From positions 124,001 through 188,000 of the forward strand of contig JAVTVJ010001845.1 of NCBI GenBank assembly GCA_034509425.1: a DNA stretch of 64,000 nucleotides, read 5' to 3'. The notes beneath the pieces were generated by a model, which saw only the letters and a list, made by a program, of their open reading frames with translations, did not search any database and was not told the DNA's origin. The stretch is from Eopsaltria australis (Eukaryota; Chordata; Aves; Passeriformes; Petroicidae). Positions 27,401 through 36,835 of this stretch are shown here, in pieces. The position numbers and the translations under genes are program-made. The number at the start of each line of letters is the position of its first letter. Position 1 is the first letter of the stretch.

Positions 27401-29591
27401 CATTTTTTCCCAAAATAAATTTATTTTCTTATTTAGAGCTCCTTTAAGCTCCAAAACTACAAAAATAAAATTTATTAATTTTATTTTTAAAAAGAGACAA
27501 ATATTGAATGCATATAGCCAGAAGAAACCTTTCCAATTTCTACCAAGACCACGATTTTACTTTTCATCATTTCATTATTTCAATAACTTATTCAAACAGA
27601 TTGTAGTAATTCCATAACACCATGTGATTATGGGTACAACATATATTAAAACTAAAAAATAAAAAACCAAAACCCTACCCCTATTTAAATAACAGACTGT
27701 TATTAGAGTGGAATTGGTTTCTTGCATTCAATATCTGTGAAAAAGAACATGCATCTTACACAGGAACTACTGTGCTTAAGAAAATGTAACCTTAGTGTTA
27801 AAGACACAGCTTTACTTTACATATCCATAGCAAATTTCATTTTCCTATTTCATAGACCAAATAACTTTAACAGTCTGGTTACCCTTCAGCTCAATGAAGA
27901 ATTTAAATTTGAGATCATCCCTATTAGGCACTGAATATTTTTGAGACGAAATTAATTCTTTTTCTTACAGTCTTATAACTGCCATAATTTTCTAAGACCT
28001 TTCTCTTGCTTCACTCTTCATCTTTACTGCTCCTACATGATAGGTACAAAGGCTCCTTCTCCAAGAGAGTCCTTCCAACCTGCACTGTGGTTCAAAACAA
28101 AGAAATTTTTCAAAATATCGCAAGGACTACTCACTTCAGTATCCTGACAAGTCACAAAGCTTGTTCTGGCATCTTATTCCAGTGTATTATTTATTATAAT
28201 ATTTCAGAGTATTTAAGACTCCATTTCAGTATGTTAGAGACTCTGAAGACTTTTTAAATTTATGACATATTCTATAACTGACACCTTCTTTCCAGAAGAA
28301 GGACTCAATAGCTTTTTACAGGTGATCTTTTAAAATGCACCCTGTAACAAAGACTTGATTCATTATTTAAAAAAAGTCACAATCATCAAAAGCAAATTTC
28401 AATATAAACAGTAATCTGCTGTTATAAGTCAGGAATGAAGCATACAAACACTGTTGTTAATGACAATTAAACAACAACCCCTGAAGCATTGATATCAGGC
28501 TTCTTTTTACAAAATGCTAGAATTCTATTTAAAGAAAAACTTGGAAAATGCTTTAGCTTTTCCTTAAATGACTTAGATATCTATCCTTCTTTAAAATGCA
28601 GCTGAAACCTGTGATTGAGCTCAAAAATCAGTAGAAAAGACTGTATCAGAGACTAACAGCACAATTGTTTTAAGTGCCATTTCCTTCAGAAACCAGGCCA
28701 AAAGAATATTCATCTCAGACCAGAAATGTCTGAAATGTACCAGAGTCTCTGTGGGGAAAAAAAAAGCAATCAGAGTGCTGATGAAAAAAGGAAAGGAATT
28801 GCAGAAAAGGTAACTGCAAAGTATACCACATCTACCTATTCAACAGTTTATAGCATACAGAATATACTGCTTTTAGTCTATTATAATCCAAGATTAATTT
28901 TCTTATTTATGGTAACAACATAACAAGGGAGAGAATCACTGCAATTTATGTCTTGATTAGTCAATAATCTGGAGGTCTAATGCAGACTCAAGCAAGCAAA
29001 TAATTATTCAGATCAGTCCAACAAGAGTTTAATGAACAGGTTTAATTTTCTGGAAGAAAGACATTTATTCTCCTTCAGGAGTATCAAGGCCATTTCATTG
29101 CCCACCACCAGTTTCAAAAAACTGCTCAGTCTTTTAAGTCAGTTCCACAGCAGAAAAGTAGCCACTGACTATAAAAGTGTTATTCAATAAATATTACTTC
29201 AGATTAAAATTAACCTCAAAGCTTCCTTTATTCTTTTAGCTAACATTTACCTGTAAGACAAATAAATCTTAATGTTTAATTTTTTTCCAAACACACACAC
29301 ACAAAAAGTCTCCTTAATGTCAGTGAATCAAAATGCTAAGAAATATTATCCAATGATGAGAACACCTACATAAAGGATGCTGGAATCTTTTCCATTTCTT
29401 CCCAATTTACATCCCCAATACAGAACACTCAATGAGGTGTATTAATTAGTTTTCCTATAACTGTAAGACAACTAATTAAAAGTCACTGGGAACTGCAGAT
29501 CTGAAGTCGTGCTGGATGGACTTACTAGCATAGTGTTTTTTTATTTTATTATTCATTTTATAAACATGTAAGTTTAAAAATCTGTACTTAC

Positions 29592-29711
29592 TTCAACATG
29601 TGCAAACAACGTTTGTTCAGTGTTATCATTGTTTTTCTCCTTGAGGTCTGGTGGGATGTGTCTGTTTCTTACTTGGAAGTGTGTCTTACTAAGATAACCA
29701 TCACCAAGGTC
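29592..29711 (-). CDS. ATG10: ATG10 exon 3 (second coding exon)
   Basis: The exon is 120 bp and encodes 40 residues in phase 0 at both ends, directly continuing exon 2. It opens with DLGDGYLSKTHFQVRN, equivalent to the human DCSDGYMCKIHFQIKN segment that follows the WEWR motif. The acceptor is a long pyrimidine tract ending in AACACAG at 29712, and the donor is GAA|GTAAGTA at 29591. The second half of the exon (RHIPPDLKEKNNDNTEQTLF) is hydrophilic and diverged from the human protein, in a stretch that probably forms a loop. The catalytic cysteine and the ATG5/ATG7-contacting parts of the E2 fold lie in later exons, which were not found in this window. Confidence 0.95.
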
Positions 29712-32160
29712 CTGTGTTCAGAAAAAGAGAAAGAAAAAAGAAATTTTCTGTAACCAAAATGGTAAATGCCTTCAGTGCTCTAGAAAATAAACAGAGCATG
29801 GTATTTAGGCACAGGCTCCAAGTCTTTTTATAGGCACCGATTACTGCAGTGCTCCTCAGCACCTTCTCACAGAGAGTTTACACCAGTTCTTGGTGTTGAA
29901 GGAAGTCAAAGACCTGAACAGCAAAAATAAAGCTTAATACAGCTATTAATGGAATAACACAACTGTACCCTGGGGATCAGGATAAGTGCCAAAGAATGGG
30001 AAGGCAGTACACCAAGGTGATGAGCAGATGAGGAGTTATTAATGATTTTGACCTATTTCAATGCATTCATGCCAGGATTAACTTCCCCACTCTAGCAAGG
30101 TTGGTTTGGTTTTGCTCTGTTTCCCTCTCTAACTTTACAAAGTTCTGAAAATAAAACAAAACAAAACCACTTCAGAATTTATGTATGTAGAGTCATGTTG
30201 TTTCCTTCTCTTGATCACCCCTGAAGTCAAACATAAGAGAAAACAGACAAAGCTGTGCCTTCTCCCAGTACCCATTTTATCATTCTGCTTCCCAGGCTAC
30301 ACAGCCCACAGCTGTAAAGGGCCCTTGTGCAACTCCAGAGTGGCACAAGAAAGGCTTAGGAGCTTCCCTGCATTACTGGCCTGCCTACTTTCACATTTTA
30401 TTTTTCCTAATTAGAAGCAAGAGGAGAGAAAACATGTAATAACAGGTACACTCTGAAAGGAAGAAAGCATGTACAGAACACAAAGAACAGTAGTTGCATG
30501 TTGAAAATTTATTTCTCAAAGGACACAAATAAATTGGGGGTTTATTAGCTGTTTCATTACATTTTATTTTAGACAAACAGAGAGCATATGCACAACATCT
30601 GATGAAAAAGGATTCTATTCAAAACAGCCTTGCTACAAAATTCATTAACGTAGCATTAAATTACTTGACAAGACTGCAATTTTAACTATGATTTAACTCT
30701 TCAGTTAATCTATCATTGCCGACACAGTAAATGCCATTTATTTTGACCTTTAAACCATCACAGGTTTTATAATGACATGCTAGTTCTCTCTTTCCAAAGA
30801 TACTGCAGATTACACGTACCTCCAAAATCCACTATGAGCTACTTGTTTACTTTGTTGTGATCAAGTTTCACACATTAAAAAAAGATAATGCTCTCTCTAT
30901 ATGTATTTTTTCCATTTATTTTTAAGCACGAATAACACTATAGGCAATTACACTGCTTACTACTTCTCCCTACTGTATGCCTTATTTTCTCAATAAATCT
31001 CATTAGGAGCATGAACCTACCAAACCTTCCTACATGTCCTGGCTGCAGAGCCAAGTACAGCCTGTGCAGGGAGCAATGCAGTGTGCAGAGAATGTTAAAA
31101 GAAAAACTGAGTCTAAAATGGTGATAGAAAATCCACTTATTTCACTCTCAACACCCTCTCAAGTGTCTGTCTCCTTGTGGAGCTTCCCCGCAGTGCCAGC
31201 ATGAGTAATGATACCTGCACAGGTATTTGTCCCACCAAGAGCAGCAGAGGAGGTGCTGCAGCCACCCACAGAGGTGAGATGCCCCACAGCACAGCAAGCT
31301 ATGCCAGAACAGGGTTGGACAGAGCCTCCTCCTTCCTGAACCGGTTCTCCCCCACAACAGAGTGCAGGCAACCTTCACAGCCTTTGCATGAGTGCCACAA
31401 AAAAACATAGACTGATGGATGGATGGAGACCTGGAGCCAGCAGTCTGTGTTTTGTAGCTGTGTGTTAGAGCAGGCAGGAAGAAGGAGCATGCCTCCTGCT
31501 GCACTCCGTAGTGTTTTGTACTCTGTACACTGCTACACCCCAATAAATCAAAGCTTTAGCCACAACCTTGCTCCCACTTATGTGCAAAGGGAGTCCCTTC
31601 CTACTGCAGCTGTATCACAGCAAAAGGGAACTAATGCAGCTTTCAGTCTGATTGCCTGGATCAATCTCACTAAATATGAAACAAGCATAAAGCACAGAGC
31701 AAACTGGTTTGCTTCAGTTAAATCTCAACCTCCACAGCAAGATTTAACCATCCATCCCTAACGGCAGCACCCAAGTTCAGCTCCACCAAGCTCCTGCAGG
31801 AGAGGTGCTCTTGGCTTTTTTACAGCTTTCTTCCGGTGGAAAAAAACACCAAACCAAGAAAACACATTATAAAAATAACATCATTTAGAACATTTCACTT
31901 ACAGCTATAAATACAGGGTTCTGCTTGGGCCATGTGAGCTTATGCACCAAGAGCCAGCTCCAGGAGAACAATGAGTATTTCATCATCTAAATTTAATCTC
32001 CACAGAAAACACGGGGACACAGTTCTACCAGCCTGGTTCGCTTGTGTGGTCCCACTGCTTTCAATGGGTCCATTCACGTGAGTCAGGAATGAGATCCAAG
32101 TGCATTACATCAGCAAAATTAAGAGTGCCCCAAACTACCCACAACACATATACTGGTTTA

Positions 32161-32209
32161 AAAAAAAAAAAGAAAAAAAGAAAAAAAAAAGAAAAAAAAA
32201 AGTAAAAAG
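32161..32209 (+). repeat. A-rich tract with G interruptions
   Basis: Runs of 7-11 A separated by single G, about 50 bp, inside ATG10 intron 2. The minus-strand frame rich in F over it is not a gene. Confidence 0.9.
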
Positions 32210-32874
32210 ACAATGAGACATCTTGTTGAGAAAAAGCTTTCTTCCCAGACTCCACACCACAAATGGATGGTCTCCACAGCCAGGTTTTTATCACACACTG
32301 AAATCACAGAGTCGCCAACCTGGCCCATTATAAAAAGGAAACAACCCTCTTAGAATTTTTTTTATATGAGAACAAAAATCTATCTCATTCTGTTATTTCC
32401 AGCAAAGCTTCTTATTTCACAGAAAGTTCAGACTTTGACCCATGTATTAAATTCCCAGTAGAGTCTCAGAGCATCTTTCTTTGTTGAATAAATCCCCACA
32501 AATATAGCCTTGGACTGAAATCTAAAGTTTCAAATGGTTTTCTGTAAGAAAGGGTGCATTGTAACACTTGGCTAATATTTGCACTCTTTTAAAAACTCCT
32601 AAACAGAACAAATCTAAGTCCAAGGTCCTCCTTCGTACCGAAATTCTGATTGTCTGTGATTAAGGGGTTACAAATATTAATGTACAATTACATACGTAAA
32701 TATGATGGCATACATTGGAAAAACCATGACTTTTCTCCCAAAAATTCATGAAAGCACAGGAAACCAGTAATGCCCTTAAACTCTGAAAAAAAAAAGCAAG
32801 AGCAGCAATTTTTCTAGGATAGAAAGAATACACAAGAAAGAGAATATGAAAACCTACAGGCTGGAGAAAGCCAG

Positions 32875-32985
32875 TATGTATCAATACATCTTCATACACT
32901 GTAACAATACATTTGTATACAGTGTATCAATACATATTTATACATAAAAATACATATACTATACATATACCTATACATATATTAT
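32875..32985 (+). repeat. ATACAT-rich AT repeat
   Basis: Imperfect repeats of ATACATTTGTATACA, ATACATATTTATACAT and ATACATATAC units. It is a low-complexity AT patch in ATG10 intron 2 with potential cruciform symmetry. Confidence 0.75.
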
Positions 32986-33304
32986 TTTCACATTATCCTA
33001 AGCAAAATAACGAAAGCCATACAGAATCCAATAAATTAAAAAGTATGTACAGCAAATGCACTTTTCTTAAAGAAAACAGAATTTGTCAGTGTAATTTCAG
33101 AAGATGTGTTTGGTTGATAAACATACAAGCTGGAACAATACAGAATTCCCTAAGATATCTGCGGATTCCACAAGTGGAAATTTAAAAAAAAATTAAAATA
33201 GTCCTACACTAATCTAGCACATACTATAGGATGAAAATTTATTAATTCACAGATCTCAAGTGTAACTTAAAAAATGGGGAAATCATCATAAAAGAAGTTA
33301 TTCT

Positions 33305-33420
33305 AATGGGGTCCTTCGGGACTAGTCTGAGCCCTGTGCTATTTAAATTTTTGATTAATGACCTAGAAACAATATGTAATTATTATTGCAGAGATTTGAA
33401 ACTTATGGAGAAGCAGCAAA
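33305..33420 (+). mobile_element. Short old CR1 ORF2 fragment
   Basis: GGGTCCTTCGGGACTAGTCT followed by a CCTGTGCTATTTAAATTTTT block and ATTAATGACCTAGAAAC resembles the CR1 segment that encodes the GVPQGSVLGPVLFNIFIND-type motif. It is heavily decayed and about 115 bp long. Confidence 0.5.
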
Positions 33421-33859
33421 TAATGAGAATTGATCATTAATACTTCTGGTATGCAACTGGCAGGTATTGTAATGACAATACTAAGCCAAGGATGTAGAAC
33501 AAAAGCCATGTGCTATTTCAGCTTAAAGGGTTAAAGTGAACCCTGGATATAAAACCAGAGGTAGTTGCCCAAAGTAGGAGGGATTGAATTCCACAGTGAC
33601 ACCACATTCATTGTCTTGTCCTGCCCACAGCTGAAAAAGAGTTTTGATAGACTGGCCAGGATTCAGAGACCCACAGCTCAATACATGCACTGGCCTAAAC
33701 CCTCATGTCAACACACCTATAACACTGTTATGGCCTTGGAACAGCTGTGTAAAAAATGTGTTTCATGTGTTCTTAAAGGATGTTCCAGCTTGTGGTGGCT
33801 CTCAACAGCTCAAAAAGTCCATCAGGAGTTTCTAAAAGTCAACACCCTGATTGTTTTAC

Positions 33860-33985
33860 CTTGCTAGTTCTCCACTCCCAACCATCTCCTATCTGCTGCG
33901 AATGTTTAACGAAGTCTTCACAGCACTGCTTGAATCTTTTCTCCTCCAAAAAGAAGCTTTCTTCATGTGCCATGCTACGGGATAC
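33860..33985 (-). CDS. ATG10: ATG10 exon 2 (first coding exon)
   Basis: This exon encodes the N-terminus of ATG10, the cytosolic E2-like enzyme that receives ATG12 from ATG7 and transfers it to ATG5 during autophagosome formation. The start codon is at 33973-33971, followed by 38 codons ending at 33860. The peptide includes [18 protein letters not shown], which nearly matches the human ATG10 segment with the core [14 protein letters not shown]. The acceptor is a TGCAG ending at 33986 after a pyrimidine-rich stretch, and the donor is AAG|GTAAAA at 33859-33858. The donor is phase 0. The ATG has A at -3 and G at +4, a good Kozak context, and it lies at the position of the human start. The 12 exon bases before the ATG are read as 5' UTR. 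Homology is recognised by eye and is very strong. Confidence 0.95.
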
Positions 33986-34121
33986 CTGCAGAGCAAACTG
34001 AAGGTTAGTGATGGCAGATATAAAGAACCCCAAAAATTTTCACTGATTTATAGCAACTGAATAGCAAAATAAGAAAAAACCTGCTGATTTAAACAAAACA
34101 AAGACTTTTTTTCAAGCACAT

Positions 34122-34612
34122 TAGGGAACCACAGAACAGCTGAGGCTGGAATAGACCTTTGGTGGTTGCCTGGCCCATTCCCCCTGCTCACAGCAGTGTC
34201 ACCTGCAGCAGGTTGCTTGGGATTGCTTTCACTTGGGTTTTGATTATCTCCAAGGATGGAGATGCCACAGCCTCTCCAGGGAACCTGTTTCAGTGCTCAA
34301 TTCCCATAGCAGGGAATATGTTTTCCTGTTTAACTGGAAACATTTACATATCCGTTTTTGCTTGTTGTCTCTTGTGCTGTCACTGCTCAGTACTGAAGAA
34401 GGCCAGATCCATCTTCTTTACTCCCTCCCTCCACATATTTATGGACATTTAGAAGATCCCACTGACCTTCCTCTTCCTTAAGCTGATTCATCCCAGCTCT
34501 CTCAGCCATGTCTCCTACACCAAGCACCCTTAATCACCTTTGGGGCTCTTTGATAGACTGGTTCCAGTCTGGTGGTGTCTTCCCTGTACTGGGCAGCCCA
34601 AAGCTGCACTTT
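34122..34612 (-). mobile_element. CR1 LINE fragment (intron 1, copy 1)
   Basis: It begins at the CR1 3' end (GGAACCACAGAACAGCTGAG then GCTGGAATAGACC) and continues through CTCCAGGGAACCTGTTTCAG and TTCATCCCAGCTCTCTCAGC to a region resembling GTACTGGGCAGCCCAAAGCT. It is about 490 bp, 5'-truncated and moderately diverged. Confidence 0.8.
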
Positions 34613-34844
34613 TAAAATGTATTTCCTTAACAGTGCAGCTCTCTGTGGCCCAAAAATTTGGCTTCAAAACCTTCCCTACAAAGGGTTTTCTCACAGGGTT
34701 TTGAAGATTATTTTTTTCTTAGAGAATTCAGTCATTTTTACTTGCCCTTCACCTCTGCCCTTGTCCATTTCAATGAGGATGTGTGATAAGCAGAGCTGGT
34801 TTAATGTGTTTGTGGACATCAGGCAGCACTGCAGCACCACAAAC

Positions 34845-35130
34845 AAATCACTGAACCACGAATGGTTTGGGATGGCAGGAAGCATAAAGCCCATCTTGTT
34901 ACACGGCAGTGACACCTTCCACTGTCCCAGGCTGCTCCAAGCCATGTCCAGCCTGGCCTGGGACACTGCCAGCGATCCAGGGGCAGCCACAGCTTCTCTG
35001 GGCACCCTGTGCCAGGGCTCCTCACCCTCTCAGGGAACAATTCCTTCCCATTATCTACTCTAAACCTAGTCTTTCAGTTTAAAGCCATTCCCCTTGTCCT
35101 GTCAGTGGCAATGACAACAATAACCTGTAA
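34845..35130 (-). mobile_element. CR1 LINE fragment (intron 1, copy 2)
   Basis: It begins AATCACTGAACCACGAATGG and carries GACACCTTCCACTGTCCCAG, CTGGGCACCCTGTGCCAGGG and TTAAAGCCATTCCCCTTGTC, all hallmarks of the reverse-complemented CR1 3' region. It is less diverged than copy 1, and the 163-codon plus-strand frame here is a shadow. Confidence 0.9.
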
Positions 35131-35504
35131 CTATTACAACCAGATCACACCTCTCCTTAACAAGAAATACAAGTGACACAGCATCTCACACAGTACTCAT
35201 TATTTTTCAGTATCTGACCCTGAGTCACATCATCATCCTGTGTGTCCACGACAAAAATTATTTATTAGCACTTAAAAACGCATTACTCTCAACAGCAGTT
35301 AACCCAAGGCTCTGCTGCTCTGTGCCTCTTGGATGCCAGGAAAGAGGAAAAGCAGGAAACAGACAGTGCAGGTGTTTCTGCAATTCCCAAAAATTCCCCA
35401 GCCCTGATGATGGGCTGCAAATCGCCTTCAGTGAAAAAACGGAGGAGTGCACAGCTCCCACACAGGGTAGAAGAAGAGCTGTGTGTTTCTGGGAATCGGC
35501 AACT

Positions 35505-35885
35505 GCGAGGAATCATCGAATCCCAGCACACCTGGGATACGAAGGGACCTCTGGAGCTCACCCAGTCCATCCCCTGCCCAGGCAGGGTCCCCTGGAGCAG
35601 TGACACAGGAACGTGTCCAGCTGGGGCTGCCATGGCTCCACACAGGGACACTCCAGGCCCTCCCTGGGCAGCTGTTCCAGGGCTCTGCCCCTCCATGCAC
35701 AGTTCTTCCTCCTGCTGGGCTGCAACTTGCTGTGTTTTATTTCATGGCCACTGCTCCTCAAGCTTCACTGGCACCTGTGAGCAGAGCCTGGCCCCATCCT
35801 CTGGCACCCGTGGGAGATGTTTGTATGGATTGATGGGATCCCCTCTCAGCCTTCCCTTCTCCAGACTCTGTGAAAGAGCCAGAGC
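35505..35885 (-). mobile_element. CR1 LINE fragment abutting the ATG10 promoter (copy 3)
   Basis: It starts AATCATCGAATCCCAGCACA at the CR1 3' end and runs to CTCAGCCTTCCCTTCTCCAG at the 5' truncation. The truncation point coincides with the left edge of the CpG island. The reading frames across it (up to 305 codons, continuing into the island) are not genes. Confidence 0.85.
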
Positions 35886-36049
35886 AGACCCGCACGGCCC
35901 CGCTCAGACACGGGCCTGGCCGGCTGCGGGACGCCAGGCGAGCTCCGCACAGGTCCTCCCTTCTCCTCCGCCCCTCGGTCTCCCCGGCCGCGGCGGACGG
36001 GGTTGGGGAGAGCGGGAGGGACCAGCCCCACTCACCGCCCCTCACGTAC

Positions 36050-36135
36050 CGTGCGCTCCTCCTCCCTTTCCTTTTCCTCCTCTTTTTCCTCCTCCTCCTC
36101 CTCCCGCCGCTCCGGGCGCGCCCGCGCTGCCTCAC
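36050..36135 (-). other. ATG10: Probable ATG10 first exon (5' UTR)
   Basis: On the minus strand the CpG island ends in two good splice donors. One is CACG|GTACGTGAG with the exon end at 36050. The other is GGCG|GTGAGTGGG with the exon end at 36036, which fits the donor consensus better. Either could join to the exon 2 acceptor at 33986, giving an intron of about 2.05 kb. The upstream edge near 36135 is approximate because no initiator or TATA element fixes the start site. The exon is purine-rich (GGA repeats on the minus strand). If the 36050 donor is used, an upstream ATG at 36142-36140 would be in frame with ATG10 (see findings). Exon identity is inferred from position and splice signals, not homology. 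Confidence 0.65.
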
Positions 36136-36147
36136 TGCGCATGCGCG
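36136..36147 (+). promoter_or_regulatory. NRF1-type binding site
   Basis: TGCGCATGCGCG is a perfect match to the YGCGCAYGCGCR consensus of nuclear respiratory factor 1. It sits at the upstream border of the inferred ATG10 first exon. NRF1 sites are common in CpG-island promoters of housekeeping genes. An upstream minus-strand ATG lies within this palindrome. Confidence 0.75.
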
Positions 36148-36203
36148 GCCCCGCCGCCGGCGGCGCGCGCCAGGGAGGGAGCGAGGGGGAATGGGGGCCC
36201 CGC

Positions 36204-36215
36204 TGCGCGTGCGCA
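36204..36215 (-). promoter_or_regulatory. Second NRF1-type binding site
   Basis: TGCGCGTGCGCA on the plus strand reads TGCGCACGCGCA on the minus strand, a full match to the NRF1 consensus. It lies 68 bp from the first site, start to start, and directly abuts a GC box. Confidence 0.7.
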
Positions 36216-36216
36216 T

Positions 36217-36226
36217 GGGGCGGGGG
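36217..36226 (+). promoter_or_regulatory. GC box (Sp1/KLF type)
   Basis: GGGGCGGGGG matches the GC-box core. It lies one base past the second NRF1 motif, at the outer edge of the ATG10 promoter island. Confidence 0.6.
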
Positions 36227-36236
36227 AGGCGGGAAT

Positions 36237-36835
36237 GGGGGACTGAGGGAATGAGGGGAATGGCAGAGAATTAGGGAAAGAAAGAGTGAGGGAATGAAAG
36301 AGGGAGGAAATGGAGGGATGAGAGGGATAAGGCAATAAAGGAGTGAGGGAATGAGGGGCTGAGAGGGATGAGGGAATGAAGGAGTCAGGGATGAAGGGAT
36401 ATGAGGGAATGAAGGAATGAGGGGGATGAGTGAATGAAGGAGTGAGGGGATGAGAGGATGAGGGAATGAAGGAGTGAGAAAGTGAAGGAGTGAGGGAATG
36501 AGGGGGGATGAGAGGGACAAGGGAATAGGGGGATGCCGGAAGTGGAAGGGATGAGGGTCATAAGGGACCTGAGGGAATGAGAGGAATGAAGGAAATAAGA
36601 GGGGTGAAGGAATGAGGGGTTGAGGGGGCTGCAGGGTTGAGGGGGATGAGCAGGGCGTGGTCCCGGGAAGTGAAGGTGGCAGAGATGAGGGGCAGCGGGG
36701 CTGGAGGGGACGAGAGGCTGAAGGGGCAGCGGGGAGTGAGGGGTGAGGGGCAGTGAGGGATGAGGGGCTGGGAGCGATGAGGGGCTGGGAGCGATGAGGG
36801 AGTGACGGGGTGTGAAAGTCCTGAGGGGGATGAGA
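36237..36835 (+). repeat. Purine-rich minisatellite beside the ATG10 promoter
   Basis: About 600 bp of degenerate tandem units built from GGGAATGAGG, GGGATGAGAGG and GAAGGAGTGAGG. The plus strand is nearly all A and G with scattered T. The array starts directly at the right border of the CpG island. It creates artificial long frames, including a 326-codon minus-strand frame rich in HSLIPSLL-like repeats that extends through the island. An ETS-like CCGGAAGTGG lies inside at 36536-36545. Confidence 0.9.

Larger units (their letters stand above)
1..29591 (-). other. ATG10: ATG10 intron 3 (partial, continues off left edge)
   Basis: This stretch follows the exon 3 donor. No further ATG10 exon was found: I searched by eye on the minus strand for the conserved tyrosine-rich YEYHV and YQVPVLYF segments and the catalytic HPC region without success. 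The DNA is AT-rich, with short unrelated reading frames. Identified contents are CR1 fragments near 3868, 7363, 8640 and 13880 and an LTR near 18 kb, listed separately. The remaining parts (1-3867, 4227-7362, 7463-8639, 9066-13879, 14351-17984, 18441-29591) show nothing I can assign apart from short A/T runs. ATG10 is also a very large gene with long introns in mammals, so a 29.6 kb partial intron is plausible. Confidence 0.75.
29712..33859 (-). other. ATG10: ATG10 intron 2
   Basis: This 4.1 kb intron lies between exon 3 and exon 2, with a GT donor at 33859-33858 and an AG acceptor at 29713-29712. It contains an A-rich tract near 32.16 kb, an AT-rich ATACAT-repeat patch at 32.88-32.98 kb and a short old CR1 piece near 33.3 kb. 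The 31.15-31.75 kb part is relatively GC-rich with several overlapping short frames on both strands, but no recognisable protein. Confidence 0.85.
33986..36049 (-). other. ATG10: ATG10 intron 1
   Basis: This is the inferred intron between the non-coding first exon and exon 2. Its content is dominated by three CR1 LINE fragments, all on the minus strand. Between them, 34613-34844 and 35131-35504 show no recognised element. The exact 5' boundary depends on which of the two donors is used. Confidence 0.65.
35886..36236 (-). promoter_or_regulatory. ATG10: CpG-island promoter of ATG10
   Basis: This is a sharply GC- and CpG-rich block in an AT-rich neighbourhood, lying immediately upstream of and over the inferred first exon. 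It lacks a TATA box and contains two NRF1-type palindromes and a GC box, which is typical of a housekeeping autophagy gene promoter. A CR1 fragment ends at its left border and a purine minisatellite begins at its right border, so the island is tightly confined. Bidirectional activity is possible but not shown by the sequence. Confidence 0.8.

Noticed and set aside
34572..35063. 163-codon plus-strand frame
   Set aside because: It spans two CR1 fragments in antisense, so it is a repeat shadow.
35329..36246. 305-codon plus-strand frame
   Set aside because: It runs antisense across a CR1 fragment and then the GC-rich ATG10 promoter; composition and context indicate a chance frame.
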